Shown: piece after piece, positions 1-10,949 of the stretch | How the letters are laid out: each line of letters begins with the position of its first letter | How positions within the stretch are numbered: position 1 is the stretch's first letter | Origin: Lagopus muta | Lineage: Eukaryota > Chordata > Aves > Galliformes > Phasianidae | NCBI RefSeq assembly: GCF_023343835.1 | Contig: NC_064440.1 | Span: 28,093,537-28,157,536, forward strand | Length of the DNA: 64,000 nt | Direction of reading: 5' to 3' | The notes under the pieces: model-generated | Seen by the model: only the letters and a program-made list of their open reading frames with translations | Database searches by the model: none | Told to the model about the DNA's origin: nothing | Translations under genes and position numbers: made by a program

Positions 1-1438
1 AGTGAATATGATCCCAGTTCTGCTTGCTTAATTAGATGACCAGGTTAGGAAGATAATTAGTTACCTCCCTTAGCAATTACTACAGATAAATTTTACTGTA
101 TAATTGTATACTAATACACAGCTTGGTATTTTCACCACTGAGTAGCAGAGTCTGAACTGTCAGATAATGGTTACTACTGTCCAGGCATGGAGATAAGGTA
201 TGTTTGATTTCACCATGAAGAAGAATGAGCAAGACTCGTTTATTAGTTTGCAATGTGGAAAGGAAATAATTGTGTTAAAGAAACTTCCCACTCCACATCA
301 GTTTCAGGTCAATAACTTCACATTTCATACACAGATATCAGTGAAAAAAGAATACATTGATGCAGATACTGCACAGCAAAAAAGCCACTGTAGTGGTGTG
401 AACTTCTTGAAACTACCAGTTGAAGTCAGGCTGTATGAAAATGTTCATCAATCAGAAAGAAAAAAAAAAAGCATCAGATTTGATTATGATGCTGTTATTA
501 TCTGTTAAATATGCTAAGAAATCTATTTCTTTGTAACTATTTTTTGGAAATGATGTATTTATTACTAATCAGTGCGTGGAGAACTATACAGAGCAGAAGC
601 TACAGGTGTGATTGAGTGTTATACATAGTTACATGTTCCGACCTAACATTTTCAGATTCCTAGTGTTGTGGTTTCTTGTATGTGATTTTATTCTAATCTC
701 CTCAAACAAAAGATACCAAATAGTGCAAGAATGAAAGAACGAAAATCCAAAATCTTCTTACAGGGGCCCAAGCTTTGAACTTTTTTTCTCATCTTTGACT
801 AGTGTTACAAAACATTTTTAGTTAGTGATTGTTCATACTACATACAACCAGCAAGAAAAAAGGTCACTGAAGTTTTCCTGCTCTCTCTCTTGAGTGCATC
901 TCTATAATAGCCCTACCTTACAGAGGGGAATGCTAACAGTTTTTCTTAATTTTTACTGTTCTGGACTCACCAAAACTAATCTCTGTATCCTTTGTGCGTG
1001 ACTTAAAGTATGGGCTTTCAAATGGAGATTCTATCTATCCATCTCCTACTCAAAGCAGACTTTCAAAGGGAGATGCTGTCTATCCACCTTCCTTCTTTTC
1101 AACAGTCAGAGAAACTACAGGGTGAGAATCCCAATTCTGGTAATATGTTTTCCTTCTCCTAGATACTACATAAACCCTTGATTAAGAATACAGGAGAAAA
1201 ATGAACAAAAGCTAAAACCAGAGCACGGTGTGCTATTTCTAGTTGTCGTAGCACCATCAGTCTCGATACACATCCAGAACACTAGGAAAGTTCTGATCCC
1301 GGGAGGAACCAGCAGCAGCAAAATGTCCTGATAACATATCTGTAAATTACTAGCAATTCCAGTATGTTTTTTGTATTTTTATTTTATGATACAATACAAA
1401 TATTTTAGAGAAACCACAGAAGCTAGTGAATTAATAGA
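1..1438. other. Non-coding AT-rich DNA
   Basis: No gene is recognised here. A 102-codon open frame at 200-508 on plus has no recognisable domain and no clear splice or promoter context, so I do not call it a gene. The only structure I see is an imperfect 45-bp tandem duplication near 1014-1103, listed separately. Confidence 0.6.
1014..1103. repeat. Imperfect tandem duplication, 45-bp period
   Basis: Two adjacent units both run through TTTCAAA, a GGAGAT word, a CTATC or CTGTC TATCCA stretch and a CT-rich end. TTTCAAA recurs at 1016 and 1061, giving a 45-bp period. The units differ at several bases, so the duplication is not very recent. Confidence 0.6.
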
Positions 1439-1439
1439 A

Positions 1440-1733
1440 ACACAGAATCACAGAGTGCCAGGGTTGGAAGGGGCCTCAAGGATCATGAATCTCCAACCCC
1501 CCTGCCACAGGCAGGGCCACCAACCTCCACGTGTAATGCTATGACTATGCTAAAGACTGCAATGAGGTCACTCCGCAGCCTTCTTTTCTCCAGGCTGAAC
1601 AAACCCAGCTCCCTCAGCCTGTCCTCATAGGGGAGGTGTTCCAGTCCCTGATGTGGACCTCCTCTAGACCCTCTACAACAGCTCCCTGTCTTTTTTGTAC
1701 TGCGGGCTCCACATTTGAACACAGTGCTTGCAC
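1440..1733 (-). mobile_element. CR1 LINE 3' fragment with internal deletion
   Basis: This is the 3' end of a CR1 non-LTR retrotransposon on the minus strand. The plus strand starts with the CACAGAATCACAGA end signature, followed by the GGTTGGAAGGGGCC and CCAACCCCCCTGCC words shared with the full element at 43446. Homology then jumps from the 3' UTR straight to the ORF2 C-terminal region (CTGCAATGAGGTCA near 1557), so about 220 bp present in the full copy are missing. Beyond that, the segment matches the part of ORF2 encoding the [16 protein letters not shown] region. It is 5'-truncated near 1733, where similarity to the 43446 copy fades. It cannot encode a working protein. Confidence 0.93.
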
Positions 1734-2082
1734 AGCAGTTAGAAATCAGCACATGAACATATATGAGCATATAACACAAACAGCTGAGTACCTGCTGGAT
1801 TCAAATATAAATGGATAACAAATTCAATTTGATTCATAAAGTACTGATTTAAGACAAAATAAATTGTTTGGGGATGAAAACTTGAGAAGTGTTGAAGAAT
1901 GGCAGAGAAATATAAGATTCACCAAATTTCCGGAGAAGAGATAGTGTTAGCCTGTCAATATTGTCCAGTTTAGTTTGTGCAAATAATTATATTTTCTCTT
2001 ACGTGAAGATGAGCTACTAGTGAATGCAAGTGGTTTCTCTTCTCATACTGTTCTGAACTTCTAAAGTGCTCGTTAGCTGCTA
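1734..2082. other. Spacer between two CR1 fragments
   Basis: About 350 bp of AT-rich unique-looking DNA lies between the facing 5' ends of two CR1 fragments. No gene or motif is recognised. Confidence 0.5.
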
Positions 2083-3047
2083 AACCCCAGGGGTCTGCTT
2101 TGGGACTGGTGCTTCTCAACATCTTCATCAACATCAGTGATGGGCTCAAGTGCACCCTCAGCAAGTTCGCCAGTGACACCAAGTGGAGTGATACAATTGA
2201 CATGTTAGAGGGAGGGGATGCCAAGCAGGGGGACCATGACAAGCTCAAAAAGTGGGTCTATATGAATCTGATGAGGCTCAGCATAGCAAACTGCAAGGTT
2301 TTGCACTTGTGTCAGAGTAATCCCAGATACATACAAAGACTGGGAGAAGAACTCCTTGAGAGTAACCCTTCTGAGAAGGAGTGGGGGGTCCTGGTGGATG
2401 AAAAACAGACCATGAGCCAGCAGTGTCCTCTTGCAGCTTGGAAGGCCAACAGTATCCTGGGTTCCAAGAGAAGAGGGGTGGCCAGCAGGGACAGGGAGGT
2501 GATTTTCCCTTTCTACACTGCCCTCCTGCGGACCCATCTGGAGTACCGTGTCCAGGTACTGGGGTCCTCAATACAGGAAAGATATGGAGCTGTTGGAGAG
2601 CATCCAGGGGAGAGCCACGAATACATCGAAGGCCTGGAGCATCTACCCTACAAAGACAGGCTGGAGGAGCTGGGTTTGTTCAGCCTGGAGAATAGAAGAC
2701 TGCAAAGAGACGTCATTGCAGCCTTCCAGTTTTCAAAATGAAGTGAGTCAACTTTTTACTCGGATAGACAGCGATAGGACAGGTGGCAATGGTTTTAAGC
2801 TCAAGGAGGGAAGTTTTAGATTGGATATCAGGGGGAAGTTCTTCACAGAGAGTATGGTGAGGTGCTGGAACAGGCTGTCCAGAGAGGTTGTGGAGTGTTC
2901 AAGACCAGGTTGGATGGAGCCCTGGGCAGCCTGGTCAGTACCAGAACTGAGATTGGTGGCCCTGCCTATGGCAGCAGGTTTGGATCTTGGTGATGTTCCT
3001 TGGGGTCCCTTCCAATCCAAGCTATTGTATGGCTCTACTCTATGATA
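2083..3047 (+). mobile_element. CR1 LINE, 5'-truncated, degenerate
   Basis: A plus-strand CR1 fragment begins inside the reverse transcriptase region, at the PQG-S-x-LG-x-VL-x-N motif, and runs through the rest of ORF2 to a CR1 3' tail. The tail has the GGGGTCCCTTCCAATCCAA word and ends in TCTATGAT at 3040-3047. Compared with the full copy at 43446 it is clearly diverged and frameshifted. Abrupt 5' truncation and lack of a poly(A) tail are typical of CR1. Its 5' end faces that of the fragment at 1440-1733, so the two are separate insertions in opposite orientation. Confidence 0.95.
2091..2741 (+). pseudogene. Broken CR1 ORF2 (reverse transcriptase C-terminal half)
   Basis: The open frame matches CR1 reverse transcriptase from motif B onward, then the downstream connection and C-terminal regions. 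The catalytic FADD box of the intact copy reads FASD here (LSKFASDTK near 2160-2185), so one metal-binding aspartate is lost. Reading-frame homology shifts near 2550 into the next frame (WGPQYRKDMELLE), returns near 2630 (GLEHLPYKDRLEELGL) and, after the stop at 2741, continues in the other frame through GNGFKLKEG and LDIRGKFF to about 2900. At least three frame changes plus the catalytic substitution make it a dead copy. Confidence 0.92.
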
Positions 3048-3331
3048 CCATTGAATTGCATTCCTCTTGCAATGCCCCACCTAAACCCTGCTGAGCAGTA
3101 TTTATTGCTATCACAGGCCTTTAGAGATTAAAACATATTTCAAATCTGAATATTTGCTTGATCTTGGGTTTTGGAGATTTCTTCTTTGATCTTGTTTAAG
3201 AAGGTGGTATCTGCAACCAGACTTTCCAGGGATGTCTAGAAGGGCCTGTTTTCCTACAAGATTATATCTTGGGCATCTACTGAGAATATAAGCTGGTTCT
3301 TAAAGAAGGTTAAGTTCATTTTTGTTGAAAC

Positions 3332-3335
3332 TATA

Positions 3336-3367
<32 letters not shown>
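3332..3367. repeat. (TA)n followed by poly(T)
   Basis: About ten TA dinucleotides run directly into about sixteen T residues. This is a simple-sequence tract likely to vary in length between individuals. Confidence 0.9.
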
Positions 3368-6300
3368 GAGAACCTTTGGGAGGAGAAAGACAGATGAAAA
3401 GAGCACATAATGCAAGCACAGAAAAATGGAGAGGCACACAAAAAAACCTGCAAACTGCTGAATTTACTGTCTAGCTATAATGAGGTATTGCTTAACAATT
3501 AAGTTAAATTATGCAGCTGTTTCCTAGTATATTGTGCTAATGCATCTGAGAAATTATAATTTTCTGATTGGAGAATGTTATGTAGAGGAAACTGTAGCAT
3601 TCCCTATTTCTGCAACAATTCATTTTATGATTAAAAAAGGAAGCCAGTATTTTTGCAGCTGGCAGGAATAGGCAATAAAAGATCACAATCCAAGGAGGCC
3701 TGTTAGTCACTGACACAATAAAACAATCCCTAACAAAAGCTGTAGAAGGGAAAAAAAAGGCATGAAAGGATACCAGCGACACACAGCTCATCGGTTTCTC
3801 TGGAGAAGTGACTTTGTAGGCCACTAGCAGCAGAAGCAGCTTTGAGAGTTTCAAAGGCAAGTGCACGAAAATGTAAGCGAACAACTCAATCAATGCTTGA
3901 AAGCAACATTTTCATGTAGAGCTTGAATGTACAACTTTTTGAAAATAAAAAAAAAAAGAAGAAAAAAGAAAAACAACTTCAATAGTCTTAAAAATCTTTA
4001 ACCTTCTTGGAAATTTATGCTTGAATACGGATTAAGTGAAGGTTGTGAGAAACTAAAGAGTTTTGAAAAACTAAGAGGAAATAGGCTGGAACTCAAATAT
4101 TTCCATGTGAAACATGCTTACAGGAAAAATGGCTACATAAAGCAGAGGAGAAATTAGCTATTTTAACGGGAGCAGGTGGCTGATTTTTATTATTTCTTTG
4201 TTGACCATCTTGAATTCTGAAGGCTATTTAAAATTCTAGTCTAACAAATTCATAAATAAATCTGTATAACCATTGTTTAAACTTATTTATGCAAAAAAAA
4301 AACAACCCAAACCTATGAAAAGAAATACTCTAGATGAAAGCACATAATAGCTTTTTAGGAAAAAGAAAATGAAAGCTTTTCAATTAGCATCCATATTTCA
4401 GATGATCCTTTTATTCTAATCATCTGTTTAGCATGAATCTTTTGTTTTAGTCAGCATTTCCTTTTTCGGAAGGTTGAATTGGTGGAAAATATCATTTTAT
4501 TTCACATCTTATGAGCCTGAATAACATAAAATGAGGTTGTGCCATGCTCCATGACCATGCATTTTTAAACATTTTCTATAAATAAATTTAATTTTGTTTT
4601 AATCTTGTGACAAAGCACCGCCTGGAAATGATAATGAAGAAACTTAAGAAAATACCATTTGAAATTATTCTTCCTTTTTCTTCCACTGGTTTTTCAAGAA
4701 AGGAAAAGCAGATTTGGCCATTTAATTTCCTTGAGTGATCTAAAGTTACTTCTGTACTGAGTTTTATACTGAGTTACAGTATTAGTAATTAGAAAAAATA
4801 CTTCATATGTGATCAAGTGAATTGTAAGATCCTTTACAATTTTTCTTCATTATTTATCTAAGCTGAATTTGCCCCTAATTGATGGAAGACTTTGATTAGA
4901 GAAGTGCTTTAGGTTCCCCACTTACCACATAATGATTAAAGAATTTTTCACTCATATAATGAAAGTTTTTCTGCTTGAAAAAGATGGAGTATGGGAAATA
5001 CTCCAGAATACAAAGATTTTGATCAGAAATGATCTTGAAGGGACTTAAATATATATACATATATTTATTTATTCATAGCAGGAGAAATTGATTCATACTC
5101 ATTTAAGTAGTTTCTTTGGTGGCTGGTTTGAATTGGTTAATAATGAACATGGTTACTTGGTCTGGCCACCTCATAGTGCCCTCTTACATCTGTTTTCTCC
5201 CCTCCTTCTGAAGTAATCAGTAACTGCTGAGATACATGCACACGATAGGCCATTCATCCAGTCCGTTTCATATTTGAGTCTGTAAGGAGTTAAGAGTTTT
5301 CAGCCTCTTGGAGAGAATGCTGGAGTATGGTCTGATGGAGAAAAATATTTGGTCTGCCTAAACGTACCTAAGCATCCTTGAACAGTTAACCACCTCCAGA
5401 AGGTTTGTCTTTTTCATACGACATTAAGTAAAACATTTCTTTAGAATGTACATGATAAATGGGCACATGTTTTTGATCTATACATTTTTTCCAGACTCAC
5501 TTCCATGAGCACACACAAACACCAGGTTTTATTGACGGCCACCTGTCCTGCTGCAGGAGGAAGGGGGACTGCAGGGGCAGGCAGCAGCCAAGCAGGAAGA
5601 GCCTAAGGGCAACTGGCTGAATGAGGTCAGGCTCTTCTGCTCTCAGGTCTATCATGTTAGCTCTAATTAAAAAAAAAAAAGAGAGAAATCAGGAAAGAAA
5701 AAAAAAAAGACTTTTAAGCAAATTAAAAGGAGAAAAAGATGTAACTACTAACACAAGGCTAAAGCAGAGAAATGTTAAATATGTATGCAATATTCAAAGG
5801 TCCTTCTCTTGTCAAAATTTCTGCTCTTCCTCTTCTGCTGAGCAGGAAACTAGGAGTTAATTATACTACTGCTTTTACCTCCATACATATGTGTCCAGTG
5901 ACATAATTTACTTTGTACTGCCATTTCTAACTTGTATTTAGATCAATGTGTGTCCATTTGCTCAAGCTCAGAGGCTGTTGCTGCATGTGCTGTAATGTCT
6001 TATCTGTGAGAAAGGTGCATTTCCACTGAGTAGCTGGGTCCTTGGAAATGCCAGATTCAGATGAAATTAATAATGCCAGAGATACCTGGTACCTTGAATA
6101 TAAATACACCTTTTCATTTATTAAGAAACATAAATAGACACTTTAGCATGTTAATAATCAGTTTTTAAAAGCAGAGCTTTTTATATTTTAAGAGCGTCAA
6201 ATTGTGTTAAAAGTAAAAATAAACTATATGCAATGTGCAACTGAATCTTACAAATATTGTGATATCTTACCAATTATTAATCTCATGCCAGATCCATATA

Positions 6301-6852
6301 ATCATACTTAACTTAAAATGGGAAGATACCACAAAAGTTGTCGCAGATTCTTAGCTGGTGTCATAAATATTCTTCTGTAATCCATACAAGAAGTCTTTCA
6401 TTACCTCTTCCCCGAGGGCATATTCTTCAATTTTCATCTTTATAGCACAATGATAAATTAGACCTTAATGCTGCTGTGCCGTAAAGCAACCACAGGGCTT
6501 TTATAAGCAACTATCCAGATGTTAAAAAATATAAAAAGCAGTCACAGTAGTGTGCACTGCAACACATTCTTTTGCCCCAGAAGTTTGAAATTGCTTGACC
6601 CTTCTTCTACTAAATCACTGGGAAAAAAACAAAAAACAAAACAAAACAAAAAAGTAGGTTTTGACTTTTCTTCCTTGCATTATATTGCTTGTTTTCTCTT
6701 CCAAACAGACTAATGAAATATTTTTTTTTTATATCTACTATGATTTATCAGCCTACATAATCGTGGTTTCTCAAGTTGTCTCTGTGGAAATGATCAGTGT
6801 GTTAGGCTCTAAGGTTCTGTGTAATTTTACATATTCCAAGGATATAGAACAG

Positions 6853-6854
<2 letters not shown>

Positions 6855-6884
<30 letters not shown>
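6855..6884. repeat. Poly(T) tract, about 30 bp
   Basis: An uninterrupted run of about 30 T on plus. It could be the poly(A) tail of a minus-strand processed insertion, but no associated retrocopy is visible beside it. Confidence 0.9.
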
Positions 6885-6888
<4 letters not shown>

Positions 6889-9007
6889 GAGATTAGTGAG
6901 TAACTGTTACTGTGCTATAATCCAGGAGACAAAGCACTTGAATGGAGTTATATTTTAACCCAAGTAGGCAAAGGATCAATCCAAAGGATAGTGATGCTAA
7001 TAATAACAATGATAGTCAATACTGGAGGAAGAAAAATAAATAAGAAGATATTTTCTACTGCTTCTATGCATCTGAAACATCCTATACTTACCTATATGTA
7101 AAAAGGTAGACCAAATTTAGCCATTTTTTGTCAGGGACTAATTAATTTTATTAGAGAGTAAGTAAATTCATCTGTGAATGTTTGAGAATCTAATGACTTC
7201 CAGAGATTCAGAATGAATTCAGCAATAAAAGCTAATTAGAAGGGAAATGGATGCCTAAAATATCCCTGGTGTGCATAAAGAAAGAGTATAAAGACCATTA
7301 ATTGAAATTAAAATTTAACAGTAGCCTAATGCCGCATGACATAAAATTCCATCTGTTGTGCAGAGCCACTAAACAAAGATACATGGGGAATCGTGCGTGG
7401 TGTCTCAGCTCTGCAGCAAGTCAATGAATGTATTTTAATGTCAAACCACTCCAAACAATGAGAAGTCTGATGCTCAGAAGAGTCAGTTTGGGGTGTGATG
7501 ATTCCTGTAATTGCTAAATTAGAGAGGGAAAAAAAAGTGATGCTGTATTATAGAGACTCTAATTAATGTACTAATTCTCTATTTTTTTTTCCTTTTGCTT
7601 TCCATTTTCTTTTTTAATCTTCATGAATTTGGAACAATCACCCGCGGAGTTCAGTACGTACAGGCAACAAAATCCACATCCAAACAGTTTCCTAGGTGTG
7701 CCTGTGCAGTGCAGGCATCCATGCATTTTGCAGAATTCAAGTGGAATTGAAAAGTAGAAGCAAAGCCAGTGCCCCTCTTTCAGAATCTCAGCTGAAACGT
7801 TGCAAAAGTTTCCATAGAACACATAAGGAAATAAAAGGCAGCACTGAGTAATTTAACCTAAAATATCTGTTGTTTTGTATTACTCTCAAAATGGCTATCA
7901 TTTATTTATTTATCTTTTTAACACTGGTTAACAGTGAGTGTTGAAACCAGTTTCCGTAAACGTCTGTGGCATGAATCCCATTGTAAGGATCCTCAAGATG
8001 GGGGCTGATGTTTGGTGAAAGGCAATTAAATGCTTCTTGCATTTCAGTCTTAGAGAAAGGCAGTTAAAATAATTATGTTATGATGATCAGACACATACAA
8101 TCAAAAAGGACCTTGTTCCTTTAACAAACATTAGTTTATTTTAAAAGGATTCATAATTGTTGAGGAATTTCCAATGCAGCAATTGTACATTCTTAAGTGT
8201 TAGGCTGGAACAAGAGCTTGGAATCCAGCAAAGCAATTGTATAATTCTTATCACAACATGACCGTGGACTGTGATTGTTACCCAAGGCTAACTGCATGCT
8301 GAATAGGCCATAATGTCAAATTAGATGCTATTTGAGATTCATAGAGCACATTTTCTGAGTGTCTACATGTGCATTAGTAATTCAGGACCTCCATTCTGGG
8401 AAATCTCTCAACGCACAGTTAATGGCTGCCACAGAACACAGAGTGAGAAAAAATAATGTGCTGCACGGAGGAGAATTGCTGTGGTGTTGTGCAGGCTGAA
8501 AGAGCAAAAGCCTTCTAGAGAAAGAAGCCCTCTAAACAGATATGAAAGCAAAAGTCCGACACGATTAGAGAATTCTAAAGACAAACAGAAAGGAGGAAGA
8601 ACTTGAACCAGTAAGTCAAAGATAAAAACAAATCACCAACAACATGTATCAGATTTAGGTATCTTTCTTAGTTGAAACTAATTAAACACTGGCTGAAGCA
8701 ACCACCAAACTGATAGGGTTGACTTGTGTTTTTCAGTCTTAATACCAAGATTCACTGTATTTCTGGTCAATCCTTTCAGTTGTGAGGAACATGCAAAACA
8801 TAAACTTCAGGCTGCTAACAAAAATACATTGGATATTTTGGACATAAAATTGAAAATTTGATAAGAAAGATTTCTCCTAAAACTCACTAAGACCTCAGCA
8901 CTTGAGCCCAGGTCTTTCAACAAGCATTCTTTTAAGACCAATTCTCCGATGGGGAGATGTTCTCACTACTTTGTGCAATTTTGTCATGGTAGCCCTTAGA
9001 CTTGACA

Positions 9008-9094
9008 TTTCCTTCCTTCCTTCCTTCCTTCCTTCCTTCCTTCCTTCCTTCCCTTCCTTCCTACCTTTCCTTTCCTTCCTTTCTTCCTTCCCCC
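9008..9094. repeat. (CCTT)n microsatellite with degenerate flank
   Basis: Perfect CCTT repeats cover about 9008-9050 and continue as an interrupted pyrimidine tract to about 9094. The tract is entirely C and T on plus except for one A. The open frames found on both strands here (8895-9159) are by-products of the repeat. Confidence 0.95.
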
Positions 9095-10435
9095 TCATTT
9101 TTACTACTTTGATATTGTCATATTACTTGTTTAAGTCTCAAAACATTCTCTTGGGATGAAAGGGATAACCGACTGAATATGCATTAGTACCAGTAAATTA
9201 TTTTCCTATCCATGCTACATTTACTGACTTTTAAAATTGTGGTTAGATGATTCAACACCTCTATATGTCACTGTGTTGGTCCAAACAACTTTAATTCCTA
9301 TCACAATAATAATGTTTACTTAAAATTAATTGTATAGAGCATATACATATAATGTTGTCCATTACAGAGAAATTTGACAGCTTCTATCTGCAAATCTCCC
9401 TTTTTTGAGCCAACATGTAGTGGTTATTGACATAATATTTACAAACATATGGTAAATCATATAGAATGCATTGCAGTAGTGCAAGATACTTGGGCAAAGT
9501 ATTGAGAAAGCCATATGTACACCAAGTGAAATAATGAGAGGTGTTAAAGGCAGACCACTAACTAAAAACCCTGATATCTGCAGTATTGTTATCATTCTTG
9601 TCCTTTTTTTAAATGCTTTTGTTTTGTTTTAATAATGGAAACAGTGGCAAAATGCAAACTGGCTGTTCCTTGTGGTTCAGCTTTCAGAATGACAGACCCT
9701 TCTCTATCATAGGCCTTTAAAAATGATTCTCAGCATTGTGAATAACAAATTGTGCTTTGCAAAATTTTCATGTTTCCTGAAGAGAAGTGTCAAAAATGCA
9801 CTGTGTTTTCCATCTTCAGTTTAATGAAAAAAGTATCTCACCTCGTACGATGGTTTCATCCACTGCAGTCTTGTTCTGATACTGTTTATGCTTCATGAGT
9901 TTATGGCATCATTCATTGCTGCAGAAAGTGATTCCTGCATAAACCATAAAAAGCATTCAGTTGGTCATTAAAACTTTACTCCCTAAAAATCTAACGCCCA
10001 GAGCTGCATTTATTTCATTGCCCCAGATGATAAGATAAACTATCCTCTCATAAAGAGTGTGGACGATTTTCAAATGGAGGAGATGATTTACACGACGAAT
10101 GGCAGAGGCCAAACTTCTCAGAAACAAGAGCAAGCTTAGAGGTTTGGGCTGCCAGGAACCAAGACACAACATTCTTGTTTCACAGTTTATCTTCTGAACT
10201 TTTATTAGGTGCTCTATACCCAATGTTTATCTGTTATATATGGAAGGATGGCAGCAGTCCAGCTTTAACATCATGCCTAAACTTCCAGTATTCAGCAGAG
10301 CACCCCATCAACATTTCAATTCCTTTTTTTAACAAAGCAGAACACATCGTTTTCAAATTTAATTTTTTATCTTTTTCACATACATTGGCTTGATGGCAGC
10401 ACAATATCATCTGCAACTGTAAAATGAAAACAAGA

Positions 10436-10452
10436 TTTTTTTTTTTTTTTTT
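10436..10452. repeat. Poly(T) tract, 17 bp
   Basis: Homopolymer of T on plus, with no retrocopy recognised next to it. Confidence 0.85.
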
Positions 10453-10949
10453 CCACCCAGAAAAAGCCAGGCTGTTTGGCAGGTTTACTCCCAACAGAAC
10501 ATCCCTATTTTATTTTATTTTTTCTAGTTAAATATATAGCTAAATTTAGCATTCTACTAAAGAGATTAAGATTTGATGCCCACGCTTCAAGGCAGCTGAG
10601 AGACCCATGGTCTAATATTTTTTAATGTTATTTCCTGAAGCAACTGTGAATGCTCTTCCAGGAATCAATTTTTGGGGATATACAGTCTACTCATTTTCAT
10701 TGCAACCCATTCCAGCCATTAAGCAGCATAATTTCAGCTACCATGGAAATGCTGATTAAATCTACAGGCTTTACTTTGCCTTTTTAGCTACGCCTTGACA
10801 ACTAATTGCTGGTTTGGTTCAGCTTCAGAGGGGCATTGAATTTTCAGAGCAGAAATGCAGTGAGACTGCGTTCCAGAAAGGCGCGGATCTTTCTCACCCA
10901 GCCTCCTTGCTTGCTAAACGGTACATCAATATTCACAGCTCCTTTTTCA

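Larger units (their letters stand above)
3048..10859. other. Non-coding AT-rich DNA with simple repeats
   Basis: No coding exon is recognised in about 7.8 kb. The stretch contains a TA tract with poly(T), a 30-bp poly(T), an AAAAC-type A-rich tract (6623-6653), a CCTT microsatellite and a small GC-richer patch around 5530-5640. Parts such as 7140-7450 and 8150-8420 are rich in ATTA-type words, as in conserved non-coding DNA, but this cannot be tested without alignment. Confidence 0.5.

Noticed and set aside
200..508. 102-codon open frame near the window start
   Set aside because: No recognisable domain, no strong start context or splice sites, and composition typical of AT-rich chance translation.
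5530..5640. GC-richer patch considered as a second CpG island
   Set aside because: G and C are raised but CpG dinucleotides are almost absent, unlike the island at 11.4 kb.
6855..6884. Poly(T)/poly(A) tracts as tails of processed pseudogenes
   Set aside because: No gene-like intronless sequence or target-site duplication is visible beside this or the other homopolymers.
8895..9159. Open frames on both strands rich in Lys/Arg/Glu or Phe/Leu/Pro
   Set aside because: Produced by the CCTT microsatellite.
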